DNA of 64,000 nt, from the NCBI RefSeq assembly GCF_008124765.1, contig NZ_VNHS01000009.1:186001-250000 (forward strand). The letters run 5' to 3'. Position 1 is the stretch's first letter. Every line of letters starts with the position of its first letter. The stretch is from Paenibacillus methanolicus (GTDB taxonomy: Bacteria; Bacillota; Bacilli; Paenibacillales; Paenibacillaceae). The notes below the pieces were generated by a model. That model was given only the letters and a program-made list of their open reading frames with translations. It did no database searches and was not told the origin of the DNA. Position numbers and translations under genes: made by a program. Shown piece by piece: positions 59,602-64,000 of the stretch.

Positions 59602-60183
59602 ATGACTGCGCAGAAAATCAGGGATATCGCGCTTCGTCATTTTGCGCGTAACGGGTATGAGGGCGCTTCGCTCGCGGACATCGCCGCCGAGGTCGGCATC
59701 AAGAAACCGTCTATTTATAATCACTTCAAGGGCAAAGACGAGCTATTCATGGCGGTCTATCAAGAGGCGGCGACGAGGGAGCTGCATTTTGTGGAAGCCG
59801 ATCTGAAGCCGAACCGTTCATCGTCGTTGGAGCATCAGCTGCTCGGATTTTTGTCCGGATATAAAGTTCGGTACGAGAAGGAAGAGAACACGAAGTTTTT
59901 TTTGCGGATGTCCTTTTTCCCTCCCGTCCATTTGCAGCGGCAATCGATGGAGCTGAGCTTGCATTACATCGACCGGATGGCCGACGCGGCCAATCTGCTG
60001 TTCCAATCCGCGAAGCAAGACGGACTCATCCATGCCGACGTGACCGTCGAACAGGCGACGAGCTCGTACATGGCCGTATTGGATAGTTTATTCGTCGAGA
60101 TGCTCTATGGCGATCACGATCATTATAAGAGAAGGCTGGATGCCGCATGGCATGTGTTCTGGCGGGGCGTAAGAAGCAACTAG
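59602..60183 (+). CDS. TetR/AcrR-family repressor of the SMR operon
   Basis: 193 residues. [27 protein letters not shown] (about 10-33) with [16 protein letters not shown] completing the recognition helix; the rest is the helical ligand domain. GGAGG sits 8 nt before the ATG. It leads an operon with two small multidrug resistance genes (13-nt gap), so it probably responds to cationic drugs or guanidinium compounds. Confidence 0.92.
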   Translation: MTAQKIRDIALRHFARNGYEGASLADIAAEVGIKKPSIYNHFKGKDELFMAVYQEAATRELHFVEADLKPNRSSSLEHQLLGFLSGYKVRYEKEENTKFFLRMSFFPPVHLQRQSMELSLHYIDRMADAANLLFQSAKQDGLIHADVTVEQATSSYMAVLDSLFVEMLYGDHDHYKRRLDAAWHVFWRGVRSN

Positions 60184-60196
60184 AGGAGGAGCAGCT

Positions 60197-60538
60197 ATGA
60201 ATCGCAGCTGGATGTTTATAATTATCGGCGCGTTGTTCGAGGTCATGTGGGTCATTGGCTTCAAGCACGCCGACAACGCGTTGGCTTGGACCGGGACGGT
60301 CGCGGCCGTCATCATCTCGTTCTATTTAATTATCGTGGCATCGACTAAATTACCGGTTGGCACGGTGTATGCGGTGTTCACGGGCCTTGGAACCGCGGGT
60401 ACCGTGCTCGCGGAGATGATGTTGTTCGACGAACCCGTCAAAATGGTCAAACTACTGCTGATCGCCTTGCTCCTCGCGGGCGTACTGGGCTTGAAATTAG
60501 TCGGCGGCGCATCCAAAACCAAGGAGGTATCGGAATAA
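60197..60538 (+). CDS. ykkC: Paired SMR transporter subunit, YkkC-like
   Basis: 113 residues with four helices. [13 protein letters not shown] contains the essential Glu14-type residue, and [19 protein letters not shown] is a strong match to B. subtilis YkkC (112 residues). The C-terminal basic/acidic tail [11 protein letters not shown] also matches in size. Forms a heterodimer with the next gene product to export guanidinium compounds or quaternary cations. Stop and next start overlap by 1 nt (TAATG). AGGAGGAG upstream. Confidence 0.9.
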   Translation: MNRSWMFIIIGALFEVMWVIGFKHADNALAWTGTVAAVIISFYLIIVASTKLPVGTVYAVFTGLGTAGTVLAEMMLFDEPVKMVKLLLIALLLAGVLGLKLVGGASKTKEVSE

Positions 60539-60852
60539 TGGCTTGGGTAACGTTGCTGATCGCCGGCCTCTTCGAGGTCGTCGGCGTGCTTGGGATGAAC
60601 CGGATCAAGCGCGACAATAACGCTGCGGCGTATATGCTCTTTATCGCGGGCATCGTGATAAGCTTCGGGTGTTTGAGCATCGCCATGCGAAGTCTTCCGA
60701 TGGGGACGGCGTACGCGATATGGACGGGGATCGGCACGGTCGGCGGCGCGCTGGTCGGCATGTTGTTCTTCGGCGAATCGAAGGAATGGCGCCGAATGCT
60801 GTTCATTGCGATGGTATTGGCCGCGGCGGTAGGACTGAAGCTCATCGCTTAG
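60538..60852 (+). CDS. ykkD: Paired SMR transporter subunit, YkkD-like
   Basis: 104 residues, four helices. LFEVVGVLGMNRIKRD has the conserved Glu, and LPMGTAYAIWTGIGTVGGAL matches B. subtilis YkkD (105 residues). Shorter loops than its partner, as is usual for the second subunit. Translationally coupled to ykkC. Ends 41 nt before a terminator shared with the convergent 30-codon gene. Confidence 0.9.
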   Translation: MAWVTLLIAGLFEVVGVLGMNRIKRDNNAAAYMLFIAGIVISFGCLSIAMRSLPMGTAYAIWTGIGTVGGALVGMLFFGESKEWRRMLFIAMVLAAAVGLKLIA

Positions 60853-60893
60853 GATGAGGAGTACGTGGTTGCCGTCGCAAGTTGGAATTTCAA

Positions 60894-60923
60894 GAAACCC
60901 GGTCGCGTGGACCGGGTTTCTTT
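60894..60923. terminator. Bidirectional terminator between ykkD and the 30-codon gene
   Basis: GAAACCCGGTC (60894-60904) pairs perfectly with GACCGGGTTTC (60910-60920), then TTTG; on the minus strand the same stem is followed by TTG and AT-rich DNA. Confidence 0.88.
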
Positions 60924-60954
60924 GCCGTCGGTTTCGTTTGGGCGAGTATCCGTT

Positions 60955-61047
60955 TTACTTTTGCGTTTTTTGCACGTTCTTTTTGCCTTGGTCGCTCGGA
61001 TCGTTCGATCGCGCCGGCTTATGTTTCGGCGTGTTGTCGTTGCTCAT
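60955..61047 (-). CDS. 30-residue basic hydrophilic peptide
   Basis: ATG at 61047-61045 follows GGGAGGTG at 9-nt spacing, a strong ribosome site. The 30-residue product begins MSNDNTPKHKPARSNDP and ends KKNVQKTQK: no hydrophobic residues to speak of, 8 Lys/Arg plus His. The size and composition recall minor small acid-soluble spore proteins (SspN/SspP class), but no specific match is claimed. It shares a bidirectional terminator with ykkD, which supports a real transcription unit. Confidence 0.6.
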   Translation of the reverse strand: MSNDNTPKHKPARSNDPSDQGKKNVQKTQK

Positions 61048-61118
61048 CTGTCATTCACCTCCCGTCTCCTTCCACCAGAGAGTATGCGTCCAAGCCGCGC
61101 TCCTTATGAGCGATAAGC

Positions 61119-61754
61119 TTATTTGACGCTGCCCTTCCTCCGACTGAACAGCGACGGACTCGTATACAGCACGTGGATCTCGCGCTCATGCGGGTCCCGG
61201 TGCTCGTTGCTTTCGCGGCTTTGCTGGCGGACGAACCAATCCACGACCAGCTTCGAGATGGCGGCCATCGCCACGAGGCTCAATAACGACCAATGGCCAT
61301 TCCAGGCGTTATCCGTGTAGATCTTGACCTGCTTCATCAGCGGGAGCGCCATGTAAGAGACCAACACCGCGAAGGCGCCGATCGCAATCGAATACGATTT
61401 CCAATCGGAGTAACGTTCGTACAAGATCGTCAGCGCGCCGGGGATAATAAAAAGATTGGCCGGCAGCATCGTCGGGATGATCGGCTCCAGCTGCATGCGG
61501 TAATCGTACCAGTTCATCGCGGTGGCGACATCGTCGAGGTTTTTATTGAACAAATAAATCATCCCGAGAAAAGCGAACGACTTGAGCAGATTTCCCCTGC
61601 GTACGAGCACGACGAAAAGCACGACCATCCCCGCGCACGCCAGGACAAGCATCCACCACTGCCACGTGAAGAGCGTATATTTCGTCCATATTTCCCATCT
61701 CATATTCGTCAGCTTGTTCGACAGCTGGTCGATTCGCTTGCCTAACTCCTCCAT
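61119..61754 (-). CDS. CBO0543-family membrane protein
   Basis: 211 residues from the ATG at 61754, with GGGGG 6 nt upstream; in-frame starts up to 61811 lack one. After an N-terminal helix, FTWQWWMLVLACAGMVV and repeated five to six hydrophobic segments with NWYDYRMQLEPIIPTMLPANL match CBO0543-type proteins, which are widespread in spore formers and have no known function. The tail is hydrophilic with many Arg, Glu and His. Monocistronic. Confidence 0.8.
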   Translation of the reverse strand: MEELGKRIDQLSNKLTNMRWEIWTKYTLFTWQWWMLVLACAGMVVLFVVLVRRGNLLKSFAFLGMIYLFNKNLDDVATAMNWYDYRMQLEPIIPTMLPANLFIIPGALTILYERYSDWKSYSIAIGAFAVLVSYMALPLMKQVKIYTDNAWNGHWSLLSLVAMAAISKLVVDWFVRQQSRESNEHRDPHEREIHVLYTSPSLFSRRKGSVK

Positions 61755-61943
61755 GCGCAGCCCCCATTTCATGTAGACTCTGTCTATTTTGGCATTGCAG
61801 CGGGGTTTCATGCATGCGCGGTATTTGCGTCGATTTCGTCACCATTCTCGTTAGCCTCAGAATGAAAGGAAGGACGAACTTATTTCCATCCGTTCGCGTC
61901 TTTTCATTAGCAGTAAATATGACGTGAGTCCGGAGGAATCGAC

Positions 61944-62489
61944 ATGGCGACGATTGTTCTAATCAGAGGAAAAGCCGGTACCGGTAAATCGACGGTAGCG
62001 AGGGCGTTGGCCAGAAGGAATCGCTTCAACGTGCTGCACAAAGACGATCTCTATGATTCCGTTGCCGAATTCGTGCCCGAACATGCGCGGCGAAATCAAA
62101 TATGCTTCGCATTTCTGTATCGATTTTTGCAGGGGGTGATCGAGTCGAATAGTCCCGTACTACTCGACTTTGGCTTCAATCATGCCGACGACGTGAAGAA
62201 ACTGGAACACTGGGTTGCAGAACGGGGCGGAGCGTTAAAAGCGGTGCGCTGCATCTGTAGCGACGAGGCGATCTGGTCCGAGCGGCTGTCCAGCCGGAGC
62301 CGCAATCCGCTGCCCAACCAGCTGATCACGGATTTAACGAAGCTTAAAGAGCACTACAGCGATATAAAGAATGAAGATTACGAGAATGAGTTCGTCATTG
62401 ATACTGTTCTGGACGTCGAGTCGAATGTGCATCGGATATTATCGTATATGAACGGGTTTCGGCGAGGTAGCGAGCCATGCGAGTGGTAG
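61944..62489 (+). CDS. P-loop kinase-like protein (AAA_33/zeta-toxin fold)
   Basis: 181 residues. Walker A GKAGTGKST (9-17) at the N terminus, FNVLHKDDLYDSV (acidic pair as in kinases that phosphorylate small molecules), LLDFGFNHAD near 80, and WSERLSSRSRNPLPNQ as the lid arginine region. Resembles chloramphenicol- or aminoglycoside-type small-molecule kinases and uncharacterised ATP-binding proteins. The substrate is unknown. GGAGG about 10 nt before the ATG. Confidence 0.82.
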   Translation: MATIVLIRGKAGTGKSTVARALARRNRFNVLHKDDLYDSVAEFVPEHARRNQICFAFLYRFLQGVIESNSPVLLDFGFNHADDVKKLEHWVAERGGALKAVRCICSDEAIWSERLSSRSRNPLPNQLITDLTKLKEHYSDIKNEDYENEFVIDTVLDVESNVHRILSYMNGFRRGSEPCEW

Positions 62490-62556
62490 GAAGACGTGAC
62501 AGCGGCCGAGCGATCGGGGGAAGCAGGCGATCTAGTCGCTGATTCTATTCCACGGC

Positions 62557-62592
62557 AAAAGACCAGAGGGGACGTACCCCATCTGGCTTTTT
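62557..62592. terminator. Bidirectional terminator between convergent kinase genes
   Basis: AAAAG-ACCAGA-GGGG (62557-62571) pairs with CCCC-A-TCTGG-CTTTTT (62577-62592) around ACGTA, with A-run on one side and T-run on the other. Confidence 0.85.
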
Positions 62593-62636
62593 GTGCGTTC
62601 ATTGCCATGACGGCGTAACACCGGAGCAGCGCTTGC

Positions 62637-63590
62637 TTACGATGGTTCCGTCGGCAGCTCCTCGCCGCGTTCATTTACGCCGAGGGCATTTTGCGCCATC
62701 GCCTTGTATTCCGCTAATCCGCTCTTCATGGCGAAGATTGCGATCAGTACGGGATAAGCGGCCATCCTCTCGACGATATGCTCATGCATCCGAGGCCACA
62801 CCCGGCCGCCCGCTTGCTCGTATCGCTTCAGCAGATCCGCCAGTCCCTCATCGCCGAATAGGGTATGATAGATCGTAAAATCCGTCGCGGGATCGGAGAC
62901 CTCTCCCTCCGTCCAATCCAACAAACCGGTTACGTTCCCTTGCGGATCTACGAGGATGTGCCCCGGATGCAGATCGCCATGGACTAGTCCGGAGTGCTGC
63001 GGCCAGTAAGATTCGTCGGCCAGCCAGCGCTGCCAGCGTTCCCATAGCGCGCGGGATACCCCGAAGCTGCGCTTGACTTCATCCATGTGCACGGCAAGGG
63101 CTTCCCGCACTTGATTCGGCTGTTTCACGCGAACACCGGCCTGCAGCGCTAGCTCGGGGGCGATTCCGTGAAGGGAGGCCAGCGTTTCCGCGAGGGATTG
63201 AATGAAGCCGTCCGGTATATTTTGCGGATCCAAGTACCAATCGTAACCGCTCGCTTCGGGATTGATCGTGCCCATCGGCGTCCCTTGCAGCTTCCGATAG
63301 GCGATCAGCTCAGGCGTATATACTTCCCATGCCGGCACCGACACCGACATATGGTTCGCTGCCAGCTGCAAGACCTTATGTTCATAGCCGGCGGATTCGA
63401 TAACGTCCTCGCGACGGGGGGAACGCAATACCCAAGGCATGCCGTCCTTGTCGTCCGCGAATACCGCCAGGAAATCCAGGCCCGATTCATTGATTTTGAC
63501 CGTGGCGGCATCAACCTCGATGCCATGCTTAATTGCCAGGTCGAGCATGCGCTCGACGGTAGCGGATGTCTTGTTAGGGGTCTTCATGGA
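62637..63590 (-). CDS. Macrolide 2'-phosphotransferase (Mph family)
   Basis: 317 residues from ATG 63590 (CGAGGTG 6 nt upstream); an in-frame start at 63665 is less likely. N-lobe DAATVKINESGLDFLAVFA and PWVLRSPRREDV match Mph enzymes. The catalytic loop is HSGLVHGDLHPGHILVD (Brenner motif with Asp) and the metal-binding stretch GLLDWTEGEVSDPATDF replaces DFG. Such enzymes phosphorylate the desosamine 2'-OH of 14- or 15-membered macrolides with GTP. Closest known types are MphB/MphL and B. subtilis YcbJ (MphK). Monocistronic, chromosomal in appearance. Confidence 0.88.
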   Translation of the reverse strand, partial: SMKTPNKTSATVERMLDLAIKHGIEVDAATVKINESGLDFLAVFADDKDGMPWVLRSPRREDVIESAGYEHKVLQLAANHMSVSVPAWEVYTPELIAYRKLQGTPMGTINPEASGYDWYLDPQNIPDGFIQSLAETLASLHGIAPELALQAGVRVKQPNQVREALAVHMDEVKRSFGVSRALWERWQRWLADESYWPQHSGLVHGDLHPGHILVDPQGNVTGLLDWTEGEVSDPATDFTIYHTLFGDEGLADLLKRYEQAGGRVWPRMHEHIVERMAAYPVLIAIFAMKSGLAEYKAMAQNALGVNERGEELPTEPS

Positions 63591-63692
63591 TACACCTCGT
63601 TTTCCGTAATAAACACGCTTATATAAATGGTCCCGTATTACTCCATCGTTAGATGATGCATGCACAATCCTCAGATTGTAAACGCAAACTAA

Positions 63693-63938
63693 TCAGCTTA
63701 TCCGGAATGAAACGCGCATCGCCGCAAAAGACGGCGTAGCCGTTACGCTTTTCTTAAACGAATGTATCCGATCCCCATGACCAAGTTCCTCCTTCGCTAA
63801 ATTCCCCTTTATTGTATCATCGACAGCTTGCCCGTCCCAAGGTACAGTTCGGTTATGATCGTTCTTTCCATTCGCGTACTGAGCTTTCGCCGTACGATCG
63901 CAACAGTTAACGTCGATACGGCTGTCTTGCCCAACCAA
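63693..63938 (-). other. Open frame near the right edge, status unknown
   Basis: A frame of about 80 codons runs leftward from 63938. It includes NRTVPWDGQAVDDTIKGNLA and GHGDRIHSFKK, not recognised. The start has no ribosome site, and a stop lies upstream within the window. A second, 11-codon frame beginning ATG after GGAGGA overlaps it (MGIGYIRLRKA). It may be the end of a decayed gene. Confidence 0.2.
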
Positions 63939-64000
63939 CCGGGAGCAGGTCGCCGCGGCGTATTCGCCTTAATCGCCGACCGTAACCCGCTCCACCTTCA

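Overview
The window is typical of a spore-forming, moderately high-GC Bacillota, most likely Paenibacillus or Cohnella. The evidence is a GerA-type germinant receptor, S-layer-homology (SLH) proteins, a YesM/YesN-type two-component system beside a sugar ABC transporter, an Sda-like checkpoint protein, strong AGGAGG ribosome sites and sigma-A promoters. No rRNA, tRNA or CRISPR array was seen. The genus is inferred from gene content, not from a marker gene.

Layout. 0-1.5 kb: guanine riboswitch plus purine permease. 1.7-5.4 kb: Rid-like protein, FAD monooxygenase, EamA exporter and MarR, with five copies of one operator (TTGTTT-N6-AAACAA). 5.4-10.4 kb, minus strand: ECF sigma factor, RND pump and lipoprotein adaptor. 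10.8-14.2 kb: secreted GH76 alpha-mannanase with CBM6-like modules behind a promoter with a cre site. 14.2-15.2 kb: PadR/DUF2812. 15.4-19.5 kb: NAD-binding protein, MFS exporter and multicopper oxidase, each preceded by copies of ATTGATCAATCAAT; their regulator is not in the window. 19.6-25.2 kb: broken SDR, a germinant receptor with an inverted B subunit, and a decayed SLH gene. 25.5-33.3 kb: a 2,592-residue SLH-anchored surface protein. 33.5-35.7 kb: MarR/MFS pair with four operators. 36-40.4 kb: TetR regulon with seven operators (luciferase-like monooxygenase, three NTF2-like proteins, TetR, truncated MFS). 40.4-41.3 kb: AT-rich insert and SLH debris. 41.3-45.3 kb: two PadR modules sharing a 25-bp operator, with DUF1048 proteins, a pentapeptide-repeat protein and a DrrAB-like ABC exporter. 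45.5-49.8 kb: HelD and an MFS exporter. 50-51 kb: AT-rich island with a cationic cysteine-rich protein and an IS110 fragment. 51.3-59.1 kb: YesM/YesN, a sugar ABC transporter without its ATPase, and a WYL regulator. 59.2-64 kb: TetR-YkkC-YkkD, a 30-residue gene, a CBO0543 protein, a P-loop kinase and a macrolide phosphotransferase.

How it works together. The window is a run of small self-contained defence modules: a transporter and/or modifying enzyme with its own repressor and palindromic operators visible in the DNA. At least nine such units lie in 64 kb. The most interesting uncharacterised one is the TetR/luciferase-like/NTF2 regulon at 36-40 kb. Decayed genes, an AT-rich insert and an IS remnant show that the region is being remodelled.
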